From Marchantia polymorpha subsp. ruderalis (Eukaryota; Streptophyta; Marchantiopsida; Marchantiales; Marchantiaceae), in assembly GCA_037833965.1 (NCBI GenBank), contig AP031358.1:4224001-4288000 (forward strand): a DNA stretch of 64,000 bases, in the 5' to 3' direction. Positions 1 through 10,561 of the stretch are shown here, piece by piece. Under the pieces are notes generated by a model that saw only the letters and a list, made by a program, of their open reading frames with translations, did no database searches and was not told where the DNA came from. Position numbers and translations under genes: made by a program. Position 1 is the stretch's first letter; each line of letters starts with the position of its first letter.

Positions 1-137
1 CTCTGTATAATGCAGTTCAATAAGAACCAGTTAGACCGGGGTGCAAAACCAACAACTAGAGGTTTCATAAAACAAACTAATAATAATTGAACTAGGATAA
101 CTATGAATGGACTCCACCACGTGACCTTTCGAACAGT

Positions 138-3100
138 TCACAAACCTGGGCTGGGAGGAGGCTTCCACAGGCCACCTGGCGGCTTTGCGCCGTTCATATC
201 TCTCCTGCACAAATGAATTGAGCGTAGCTATATGTTATGAGCAATAGTCGTGAATTAGTGTTTTCTCAATAAACGACCAAAATAAAAAAAGAGCTGAAAC
301 CCTAAACCCTTAACCCAAATATAGTAGCTGAAACACTAGGCAACTCACCGGGTAGTGAAATACGTAGTAACTACTCTACACTCGTATTCGAGTTTGACAA
401 AATAATTTGCACTGAATGTTACGCTATGTAGTAAATAAAGGAGGGGCTCACATATTCGAACCAATATAATTCAAGATCTCGAATATTAGCGAGTAATGTC
501 CCTGTTAAAAAGCTGCGAAGTCAGGGACAAAAATCTAACATTTATGAAGGTGACTGCAACGAGTCTTACTGAGCCTGTAGATAAAGCTTCTTTTGCATAA
601 TATGAAGTAACCAAGATACAATGAAACGGACGTGTAGTATATAGCAGTCCGCACGCAATGTGAGAGACCAGAAAAACTTGCGTGCAACAATCGAAATTCC
701 ATGCACAAAAATGACGGTCAGCGGACAATCAACTCAGAGAAGAGGGTGGCGTGCGACAGGACATAGAAAGAAAATGTATGAATAACAATAACCAATAGCA
801 TCTATCGGTATCTCAAGACAAAATACAAGGGACTCGAGCAAAATCCAAGCTATACCAGCACACTGCGCCAAGGAAGAAAAACAGTTACGAAAAGGCCCAG
901 CGGATCACTAACTGAAGTTGAGAGAAATCGCCTATAGACTGATCTCCGTTGATCAAGGCAGTGCTATCACCACGTAACAAAGATATGAATATCGGAAAGC
1001 AACATTTGAAGACATTTCCAACTCACTGGTGAAAATCCTTTCATACATGCTCTTCATAAACTTCAACAATCTGAACATTCAAGAACCGATAGCAAGCAAC
1101 CGTTGCTGATTCCGTTCAAAATATCAAAGTTCACAATTCTGCCTGTCATGGCCTGAAGACAACAGACCCCACGCACTGGCTGAAGGATATATTCTAGTAC
1201 AGATTCAGTAAAAGTGAACAGATGTGAGGAGACGTGGACTACTTGAGAGTGAAAAGTGTCTATTTTTAGTTCCCATAGATAAATGACTTTCACAAATACT
1301 GAGCTATCTCATCCACCTGACATATGTAGTAACCGCGGTATATATGACTGAAAGTGCGCCTGCTTTGGGCTCAAGGCTATTCCTTGAACAAGTTTTGCCC
1401 CAACGGACAGCTCAGGCTGTCATGAGTCCAGAAGAAGCCGTTCAAGAACTTACCCAGGAAGATGATATGGCACGGGTTGTGCCGACGGTTGGGTGTAATA
1501 CATGTGCGAAGGAGCTCCTTCCAGGGCAATATAGGGTGCTCCGTAAGCACCTCCTATTGCTCCACCGCCGGCCAAGACTGGCACCCTATATCGATAAGAG
1601 AATATAATATAATAGAATGAGAAACAGATTGGAGTTCGAAGGGAAGGAGCAAAGCTTCTCATAGAGAAGGCAAGTCCCTAAAAAATATTCCTAAAGAGCG
1701 AACACCACTTTGGAAAGCTCAGAAGGGATGCTACGCACAATTGAAACTTCACAGAATCATCATCATCGAGATTAGCGACTTGAAGCACTTCACAGACTGC
1801 AGCATACGTACCATGTGACCTCCGAGTTAGGAAACCCATACGGATAATTAGGAATTGGCAAACCAACCGCAGGAACTCCAATGCCCGCAGGAGCTTGGGC
1901 CCCATACGGTACTGAAACTGCAATCCAACATAGCAACCACATGTTACTTTGTCATTTTGTTGTTCTTCAACTTTGGATTGATACTGTATTACTTGACGAA
2001 CTTTACAAGGACACTCCTCACCGTGACCAAGATACGAACTCAAAACGGTTACTGGAAGAAACGTGTCTGTCCTATAATAAGTTTCCCGCTCGTTATGTCA
2101 TTGTGAAACCATGAGAATAAGTCTATTAAAGGGTCTAGGTTTCAGGTGAATAGTCAGTAAAGTCAAACGGCTCCTAGCACGAAAGGAGCGCATCTTCCTG
2201 CACGAATAAATCTTCTCATTTGGAAGCCTTGAGTAACATCAAAGGAGTCCACGAAAGAAAGTTCTCGCAGGCCCGCCCTCGAAGGCAATCCCCCAATTCG
2301 TGAAAATAAAGACAGCATCGAGGAACGAACCCGTCAGAGCACTTGGATGCCTTCACCGCCGGCGGAATGAATGCGGCGGGACGGCCATCAGGCTGAGCCT
2401 AGCCCAGAGTTGCACCGAGCCCGGCCAGCGGTATCGTGCACCGGCACCCAAGCCTCTGGTCATCGTCCGGGTTGAGGGACTTGTCTACGATGGTGTTCAC
2501 AGATCAAGATGTTCGCGCTATGGAACAGATCCTGTTTGAGTATAGTCGTGACAGACGCTCGCCAGTTTCGAATAAAATTACAGACGATCACTTCAGGGTT
2601 CCTAACAAACTCAAGGTGCCAAACATGGCAGCGGGAGCACAACCGGCCCTTGCTTGGCCCATAACAGCATCGACCATAATTCATCATTTCTGATTAATAT
2701 ATGGTTCGAACCTGCCAGGCATCCCTTCTTGCTCGTGATATCAATACGCCCGTTGAACATGTGAGAGGAATTTTCAGACACAAGCACCAAACAACTATAA
2801 TTTGACAGAATAACAACAGGTGAGGTCTCCTATTCTTGGCTGTTTGACAGAATAACAACAACAGATGAGGTCTCCTATTCTTGGCTGTGAATATTCCTCC
2901 ATCTTCAATCCACATCAAAGCCGATAAGTAAATCTTCAATTGCGTGACTTTCAGTGCTTCGCATCGACCACGGCATCGAAACTGCAGCCTTTGAGAGAAC
3001 CAGGAAATAATACGAGTTGTTGCAAACACTGTTACGCGTTTGACTACTGTAGATGGTTGGGATACGTGGCTTCAAAATATGCTACCCGGGTTTGGCACCC

Positions 3101-6100
3101 GGGCATGAGAATCAAATTCTCCTCGTGTGGTATCTATGTCTGGCTTTGTACGTGAAAGGGACTTTGAAGAGTACCTCCTGTAATTGCCTATTGGCTAGAC
3201 CTGTTCAATGAAATCCTGGTCATTACTGGCGCAAATGTCCAGGATTTCATTGAACAGGTCTAGCCGATAGGCATTGCTGGCGCAAACGTCGTGTTCCGAT
3301 CTGGTACACTTGCTAGGCATCATCTTTGGAGCAACAAAATCATCCAAGTTGAAGAAGCCTTGATTCTCAACCTCACAAGCTTGGTTTGAGAAACATACCA
3401 GTACCCACGGCCGGTGTAGGTTGAAATCCTGGCTCCCCAACTTGTAAACCAGCCCCTGCACCTCCAATAGAAGCACCCGCAAAAACATAAGACCCTCTAC
3501 CTCCCACTGTCATGTTTCCCATTCTTGCCCCTCTTCCACCCCCACTGTTTTTGTACCGTGTACTGTTAGGCACCTGCACGTGATTACTCGAACTTGGACG
3601 CGGTGAGGACCGAGAAACTGAAGGCTGTCCGTGCGCTTGTTGACCCTGATTTTGAGGTGAGCGCATAAACGGCGTGGCTTGCTCCTGTGCAGCCACTCCT
3701 CTGACAGACTGTTGTGCTGGAATAGGCCCACCGGCGGGTCTATTCACATCTTGATTCCGTTGAGACTTCACATCCACTTGCTGTTGTTGACTTGAACCAG
3801 CAGGATTTGCTTTCGGAACTTGTTGATACACACTAGAGGGTGCACCTGCTTCGGCCTGATTCCAAGAGTAATACGCTGTGCCCTGAGGAACAGATCCTCG
3901 TCCTTGGCCTCCTTGTGGCTTGGCTGGAGTAGTTTTCTCAGTTCCTACTCTAGCTTTCATCGCCGGCCCTGTTGATCCACTTCCATATTGCTCTCTCCCC
4001 TTGGTCTGACTACGGCCTGCAGCAGCAGTGACTCCAGTGTCTCCTGAAGACTCCACTTTTGTGGAGAGCTTTTGCTGCAGGGCTCCGGATGGGATGAACG
4101 GAGGTGAAGCAGAGTTCAGATAGGAACCACTTGTAAGCTTCTTTGAAACACTACTGTCTGGTTCCTTGCCACTTTGTCCAGATATATCTGCATCCGTCGC
4201 ATTGGCTGACGTTGCTTCTTGTGACGACTTGGAGCCACTGCATAGATAACAGGGTACAGTCAGGTCGCAAGCGACACCGGCGACAGATAAAGAGAATATC
4301 ATAGACGTCAAATTGCTAGCTGACACATCAACAAATGAAAGAAGAGCCTTTGGCTTGCATTTGATATCCAGCTCCCTAACAAGGCAAATCAACTCTGCAA
4401 ACTGCGCATCTGTTCGCGGGTCGACGAGTCCACGCAGATATGGCGCGGGATCATAGGAAAATCTGCTCGCATCCTACCCGCTGAAGCCTACATGCCTCAT
4501 CTTCACCACCTTATAAGACTCCAGTGTTCCAGTCTTACAATGTGAATGTACGTAGTTCACATCACACCAATAATATAAAACAATCTGACCAAAAAACAGT
4601 AAAAATAAGACCAATCGAAAATGGCCGACACACCAATGATCAAATGCTTATCTATGCCTCGTACGAAGTCGTCATGAGAGCAGCGTTCAAATGTATGACG
4701 TGTAAGGATCAAGGTTTTCTCATCCTAATTTCAGATAATATGACAGTACTTTGGAAACCTTTTGAGGTCAGTAAGGTACGATCAGACACAATCACCTACA
4801 TATTTAATGTACATCTTAGCACTCAATTTTGTTATTCAACCCAAATAGCACCTTTGGCTGCGCTTTGCAAAAGATATCAAAATTGCATACATGTACTACT
4901 GCGAGTCAAGCTACTAAGCTGCAGACGCGCATTTACACAACCTAACTTCATCCAGTGATTCTTGTGTGCCAGAACCACCAGAAACTCACGGACACAGTAT
5001 GTAATCTATTGACAACCAACTGATAATAGTTTTCACAGATTTAGAAAACGTATATAGGTAAAGCTAAGCCTGCTGCGACTCCAAACATGAAGAATGAATG
5101 TCTACTGAATCACGCACTAGTTGGTGGCACCAGCAGCGGAATCAGAAGTCTCTGCCTTCGAAACACGTCCTCTTCCTAAAGGCTGTGACCGCATTCCACC
5201 GACATCTTCATGATTGTTCATTCTCCCACCTCTCTCACGACCTCTTCCTCTACCTCGACCTCTTCCTCTCCCTCTTCCACCTTTGTGAAAGCCCTGAGAA
5301 AGATCATGCCCACGGAAGCAAAAGCGTCAGCACCACATCACTTCTGAGCTGAAAGCTTAGCGGTTCTGAGCCTAAAGGTCAAAAAGCTTTGGTTACCGGC
5401 AGTAAAGCAAACTATGCATCTACAATAACTTCTCATCTATCGAAGCTTCAAAAACAAGTAAATGGAAAAGAGTGAATCTATACCTCGCCGGTCATTTTCT
5501 CGTTTTGCAAGTTTAGCTCTTCAAAAAGGTCATGCACCCACAGCTTGTCGTCCTTTGCTTCCCACAATTTCCTACCACCCATGCTCCTCCTGAGACACAA
5601 GAGCGCTGTAGAGTTTAGAACAAGGAAAGCGCTCAACCCCAGAACCAGATAGGGCAGAGAGTTCCATAATCGAGTCCGAGACTTGCTCCTCTGAAGTAGA
5701 AAGGGAGTAAGCAAGGTTATAAAAGCATCGCAAGGACCCAAAAGAACGTTAACTGAGTACCGCTGTCAGTCCTGGCTCTTAGTATCCCCTCGCTGAAGAA
5801 AACTTCTAAATAAATCGCTTGTAGTCAGTAGTTGATGTATTACTGTTCGCTGTATGCAGAGTAATCTCAAATTTCCCATTGTAGTCAGTAGTTGGCGTAT
5901 TTCTGTTCGCTGTATGCGTACGAATCTCAATTTCCCCTGCTGCCTCCACTTATAGTCTGAGATGGCAAATTCAGGAACTGAGTGTAGGATGTAGAAGATA
6001 CTCCAGTGGTCTATGGAGTATAAATAAAAAATGGAGAGAGATCATAAAAATCTGCTGGGTGTTTCGAGATCCTCCGTTCAAGTAAACGAAAGGACCCCAA

Positions 6101-9100
6101 AACAAAGCGAAATCCGTGTTTACCGCGTGATCTGTTACAGTAATCTCCCGCCTAAGTGCGCGACTTGAACCTGGAAGGACAGTGCGTACTCGACCAGTAC
6201 GTGCCAACGATGTGATTTAATAGAGAAGCTGAGCAACACGGATGCTCCCAGTTAGAAGGCTCTAGCCCGCGAGTACGATGATAATGAAAGAGCTATCAGA
6301 AATGTGTGGGACAAGCAGGAGCGAATCCTAAAGAGATCTGACTTAACAATTTTTTATGGAAGCTAAGAGAACACTTTTCAATCCTCTATTGTTCGTTTCA
6401 CCGATCTTGAAGACATGCTTTACACCTGGATTGACCGCATGAGTCGTGCCGATCTTCCAATTCTATCATCTTTTGCCATTGCCAGAGTAAAAAGTACAGC
6501 ATTCAGTTTATCGATTCCGGAAACGGACTTTAAGTCATGCTGGTAATGGCTGAGTGAATTCACAATGCGTCACAAGGATTGCAAAAAATGCTGCTTCACG
6601 AAGAGGGAGCTTAAGTCAACATATCCGATACTCGATTGCTTGAAGCTTCAGACGACCTTTACCCATTCCATATGATCCTGAAAACGTCTCTATAAAATGT
6701 CCAAGACCGGCTTTTTTTTTCCTACTTCCAAGATACAGCCTGCTATTAGTCAGTCTGTCATTCTCACCGCGTCCATCCACTCCGAAGGGATCAAAACCTA
6801 AACCACATTTCTGCTTCCTGTAGATGGTGATTGTCTGGCAATCACCATCTAAAAAGGCCTGCAGCAACCTGTTCTGAGGTGAAAACGGCTCATCTTCCGA
6901 CTGGTAGTCGCTATCAGATTTGTAAACTGCCATTTCCATTCCTTCTTCACTACTTACACGAGATCGGCTTGTTTGTTTCCTACTTCCAAATAACAGCCTG
7001 CTACTTATCAGTTTATCATTCTCACTGCGTCCATCCACTCCAAAGAATTCAAAACCTATACCGACTGACGGGCAAGGATCTTGCTGGATATGCCTCCGGC
7101 AACCTGTTTTGAGGTGAAAATGGCTCATCTTCCGACTGCTAATCCCTATCAGATTTGTAATTGCCATTTCTTTTCCTACTCACCATGTATACGAGATCGG
7201 CTTGTTTGTTTCCTACTTCCAAATAACAGCCTGCTATTCATCATTCTAACATTCTCACTGCGTCCATCCACTCCAAAGAATTCAAAACCTATACCATATT
7301 CTGCTTCTTGTAGATGGTGACTGTCCGGCAAGGATCTTGCTGGACAGGCCTCCGGCAACCTGTTCTGAGGTAAAAATGGCTCATCTTCAGACAGGTAGTC
7401 GCTATCAGATTTGTAAACTGCCATTTCTATTCCTTCTTTACTATGTATACGAGATCGGCTTGTTTGTTTCCTACTACCAAGATACAGCCTGCTATTCATC
7501 ATTCTATCATTCTCACTGCGTCCATCCACTCCAAAGTGATCAAAACCTATACCACATTCTGCTTCTTGTAGATGGTGACTGTAGGGCCAGAACCTTGCTG
7601 GATAGGCCTCCGGCACCCTGTTCTAAGGTGAAAATGGCACATCTTCAGACTGGTGGTCCCTATCCAATTCGTAAATTGCCCCTTTCATTCCTTCTTCACT
7701 AAGTACACGAGACAGGCTCGTTTTTTTCCTACTACCAAGGTACAGCCTTCTAATGCCAGATGAGAACATACCAACCACTACCGGGAAGGAAAAATCCACA
7801 AATTGGTTTCCAAACGCAAGAATCTTCAAAACCTGCGCCAAGTGATAATCTATGACATGTTGTACTAAAAAAAACCTGAACCCTATTTTAATGGGAAAAT
7901 AATGCGTAGTTAGACGGGTGCGAACTTAAAAGGGAGGCTACTGTATATAGAAAACAATGCGTGCCGTGACAAGCCACGGGCTTTATACGAGTGCTTTGGG
8001 GACCAGTAGATAAGTTTGGGCAGTAGAACCAATGCATGTTATAAGCGCTGGGTCAACCCGTGCCGGGACGGCTGGTACTAAACCTGGAAAAAGCAGCGTA
8101 CATAAATGCATAGAAACCTCGTAAATTGTAAGGCTTAGCATCTTTCCTTTGGGCATATCGAAACCACAAGTTCACCGGGGTAACGTACAGTAAAATTCAA
8201 CAAAGGTTAGGTGATATTTGCCTTAGCCGCCCAAATTTATCTTACGTGGTAAACCCAGATTTATCCACTCCCTAAAGAGATGCGCCCGTAAGGGCACATA
8301 ACGAGATGTGGGTAGAGTAAGTCCCACATAGCAAAAGAGGTGCCTGACTTTGTTAGGCATCCTCTCCTACAATATGCGCTTTGCAGTAGGATATTCGGTG
8401 TCATGTATTACCTTATTCAACTGAAAACTGGGTTTAAGAATATCAAGACTTCAACCACATTCTCCTATAAGCTTTCAATGTAGATAAGGGGGATTGGACC
8501 ACCATGCCAATTTTCCCTTGGCGCCCACCAAGAGGAAAATTGGCATTCTTGTTAATAATCTTGAAGTATTATTTTAAGGCCTGTTATCCAAGAAAACCCA
8601 TTCGAAGTCCATGACTGCATGAACAACGCTTCGTGGAGTGACAGAAAATTTGCATACCACACGACATTCAGGTAGGTGATTTCTCCAAAGCTCACGAACA
8701 CGTTCGCGACTAAGGAACGGTAAGTATATAGACCAATGGATTTGAACTGTTCATTTTGCATAATTCTTGCAACCAGGTTGAGATAGAGTCTTGTAGGTGC
8801 CATACTTAACGGACCTACGAATACTTTGTTCCCAACAAACTGAACCCTCGATGTTCAGTAATATGTTGGACTCACACTCTCTATAAAGATGAACCTTCTT
8901 TGTGTAGGGCAAATCAAATTGAAAATTTTGAACACATGTACTTCTGTGATGCCAAGGGTGGCATCAGCAGAGTCTGATGATAAACAGCCGATCCCAAAAA
9001 ACACGTTTAACAGAAAGTCAAGGGCAAGAATGAATAAAAAGCGAGACCTTGGCCTGGCACCGCCATTATCCCGAAATCTGTCGTCGTGCATATAAAATGC

Positions 9101-9679
9101 TCCTGCAGTGGGTACCACAAAAGGCTCAGCTTCCTTCTTCTCCTCCTCGTTGACTTCCTTAGCGTCGGTAGGCACGGGTCCTGTACCTGCCTCGACCCTA
9201 GCTGGACTCTTCACTTGCTTGGTTCCTCCACCACTCCCTTCCTCTCCTTCGATAATCCTTGCGGCATCATCGACTTCTTCCTCCTCTTCCTCCTCTTCGT
9301 CGCTTCCTTTCCTCCTCCTCCTCCTCAAGAGCTGCCGTGACAGGCCTTCTCTTTGCTGCTCTTGGTCTTCTTCCTCCAACAACTCTTCCTCCTCTTCATC
9401 TTCCTCGTACAAAGGAGGCGCTCCCTCTATATCCGCCTCTTCGTCGTCCGAGTACGGCAACCTAGAACCCTCTTCGTCGACAGACGAGGCCGCATCTTGA
9501 TGATGCACTCTCTCCTCGCCTCCGACCGGGTCCCGTCTCTGACTACCTCCCTCGTCTTCCTCGTCATCACTGGCAGCTCTCCTTCTCAAAGCCAGCGTCG
9601 ATGTCCCATCGCTATCACTCTCATACTCGCCCTCCTCCCCTCCGGACTCCGACAATGCATCGATCACAGCTGATCCCAT
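138..9679 (-). CDS. MLN51: MLN51/CASC3 (Barentsz), exon junction complex core protein
   Basis: Coding exons on the minus strand are 9679-9048, 5589-5484, 5293-5118, 4237-3399, 1917-1812, 1585-1454 and 204-138. They total 2058 nt, giving 685 aa plus TGA, and every junction is GT-AG and in phase. The N-terminus is acidic (residues 1 to about 180) and carries the plant-type YESDSDG and RRAASDDEE motifs. The SELOR/Btz core follows: AFYMHDDRF near residue 194 and, across intron 1, GGRKLWEAKDD near 215 and HDLFEEL. Exon 3 encodes an RG-repeat tract, exon 4 the SYLNSASPPF motif and a Q/S/G-rich linker. Exons 5 and 6 encode the plant C-terminal signature GIGVPAVG, NSEVTW, VPVLAGG, and exon 7 ends in GLWKPPP. 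The family clamps eIF4A-III on spliced mRNA, working in splicing-coupled mRNA quality control and localisation. I infer the same role here. The exon 3 donor (GTGCGT after 5118) is the least certain boundary. Confidence 0.93.
2801..2887. repeat. Tandem duplication in MLN51 intron 4
   Basis: Two adjacent copies of a roughly 43-bp unit lie at 2801-2842 and 2843-2887. Both begin TTTGACAGAATAACAACA and end TATTCTTGGCTG. They differ by a 3-bp insertion and one or two substitutions. The segment is intronic on my gene model and I see no coding role. Confidence 0.85.
3185..3273. repeat. Long inverted repeat (hairpin) in MLN51 intron 4
   Basis: A perfect 27-bp inverted repeat (3193-3219 against 3239-3265) encloses a 19-nt loop. 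It continues outward to 3185 and 3273 with one mismatch, so the arms are about 35 bp. The loop sequence (about 3221-3239) is repeated directly just outside the right arm (3272-3290) with two mismatches. It lies about 125 nt inside intron 4 in the direction of transcription, so the pre-mRNA would form a strong stem. Confidence 0.9.
5821..5940. repeat. Tandem 60-bp duplication in MLN51 intron 1
   Basis: Two head-to-tail 60-bp copies (5821-5880, 5881-5940) share GTAGTCAGTAGTTG, CTGTTCGCTGTATGC and a final AATCTCAA-TTTCCC block, with scattered substitutions. The segment is intronic and no function is seen. Confidence 0.85.
6161..6206 (-). other. Possible tRNA-derived SINE head
   Basis: On the minus strand TGGCACGTACTGG (6206-6194) resembles a Pol III A box. 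GGTTCAAGTCG (6171-6161) resembles a B box and sits at a tRNA-like distance downstream. No full cloverleaf was built and no tail was delimited, so this is a weak call of a SINE-type promoter relic inside MLN51 intron 1. Confidence 0.25.
6277..6625 (+). pseudogene. Degenerate pogo/Tc5-type (CENP-B HTH) transposase fragment
   Basis: One forward frame starting at 6277 reads with two internal stops. Its first part, AIRNVWDKQERILK, resembles the end of the first helix-turn-helix of pogo/Tigger transposases (the 'STIWKNKEKIL' region). The second part, DLEDMLYTWIDRM, then ADLPIL, DFKSCW, and WLSEFTMRHK after a stop, follows the layout of the Tc5/CENP-B HTH domain. No DDE catalytic region was found downstream. 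It lies antisense in intron 1 of MLN51, next to the 258-bp tandem array. The family match is by eye. A dead transposon fragment is more likely than a domesticated exon, because of the two stops. Confidence 0.55.
6700..7750 (-). repeat. Tandem array, 258-bp period, about five units
   Basis: The anchor CCTACT(T/A)CCAA recurs at 6721, 6979, 7212, 7470 and 7728. The spacings are 258, 233, 258 and 258 nt. The period of 258 is 86 codons, so the minus-strand reading frame is kept from unit to unit except across the 233-nt unit, which carries a 25-nt deletion. Each unit reads through blocks such as FFGVDGRSEN, SRLYLGSRKQTSRSR, YKSDSDY and SEDEPFSPQNRL. The array sits inside intron 1 of MLN51, on the same strand. 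No family was recognised. It could be an intronic satellite, a pseudo-exon array or part of an unknown gene. Confidence 0.8.
8504..8546. repeat. Inverted repeat, hairpin with 6-nt loop
   Basis: ATGCCAATTTTCC-CTTGG (from 8504) is mirrored by CCAAGAGGAAAATTGGCAT (to 8546). One base is unpaired and the loop is CGCCCA. It lies in MLN51 intron 1 and would form an 18-bp stem in RNA or DNA. Confidence 0.8.
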
Positions 9680-10560
9680 CGCCTCCCCGATACAAACTCT
9701 ACCTCCCTCCTAATGTACCGCATAAACCACCCCGAGACACAGCGTTAGCAGTTGCACCCCTCCACCACCCGGCCACATAAAAAACTCTCCTCCTCCTCAA
9801 ATCCCCACCTCGCCCTCGCTCACTCCCTCCTCTCCCTCCTCCTCGACTGCCAAAAGCTCCAATCCCTCCTCCTTTCAAAACTCCACCATCACGCCAAATC
9901 TCGCCCCCGCTCGTTCCAAGGATCGGCAACGCCCTCAACCCTGTCGCAGTCCGACCCCGAAATCGCCACCATCAATCAATCGATCTCCCTCAGCCCACAG
10001 TCCGCACCATCCTCCTCCTCATCATCATCATTCACCCTCTGCAACTCCAGTCTTGTCCTCCCCTCCCCTCCCCTCCCCTCCCTCAAATCCGGCTCGGTGC
10101 AATCCTAACTTCCTCCCTCCCTTCCCTTCCCTTCCCCCTCTCGCTACCTTTCTCCTCCCTTCAATCCTTCATTGCTTCCTTCTCCCTCCCACTCTCCTCA
10201 CTGCCCTCGTCGCTCTCGACCACGTCTGTCTTTTGTGCAAAATCCACATGCGCGAGCTCGAGCTCTTCTACGACGAACGTCCTTCTCTTGGGCGCTCGTC
10301 ACGACCTTTTTCTTGCCTTCGCTTGATTGATGCTGCAGGCGACGCGACGCGCACCGCACATCGTGTGCCGACTCCAACTGTCCGCTCTATGGTCGCCTGC
10401 GCACGCCAATGAACCACGCCAATTACACGCCATCGTCGCCCGCCCGCCCCATTTTCCGCCCCCCTGGCTGACATGCGACGATGACGACCTAGGGCAAACC
10501 TGATGGAAAGAAGGAAGGAAGGAAGGCAGTCCCTCTCCACGTCTAGAACGCTGGGGAACA
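9680..10560 (-). promoter_or_regulatory. CT-rich promoter and 5' leader region of MLN51
   Basis: Immediately upstream of the MLN51 start codon the plus strand is a long pyrimidine-rich tract (about 9700-10200). It includes five tandem CTCCC blocks at about 10058-10083, which are G-runs on the transcribed strand. A GGAA microsatellite lies at about 10506-10527. GA/CT-rich leaders are common at plant transcription starts. I could not place a TATA box or the start site. Open frames here have low-complexity composition and are not credible proteins. Confidence 0.45.
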
Positions 10561-10561
10561 T

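Noticed and set aside
3195..3488. Minus-strand frame continuing past MLN51 exon 4
   Set aside because: The strong GTATGT donor at 3398 and phase match to the exon at 1917 show the coding exon ends at 3399. The rest is intron and runs into the hairpin.
6700..7750. CRISPR-like array
   Set aside because: Long contiguous diverging units with no short repeats and spacers, in a eukaryotic nuclear gene intron.
8334..8363. Small hairpin resembling a terminator
   Set aside because: It has a bulged stem, no functional context in a plant intron, and is of a size expected by chance.
9086..9673. Several plus-strand open frames of 68-130 codons rich in Ser, Leu and Pro
   Set aside because: They are antisense to the acidic GAG/GAA-rich first exon of MLN51, which has clear family motifs.
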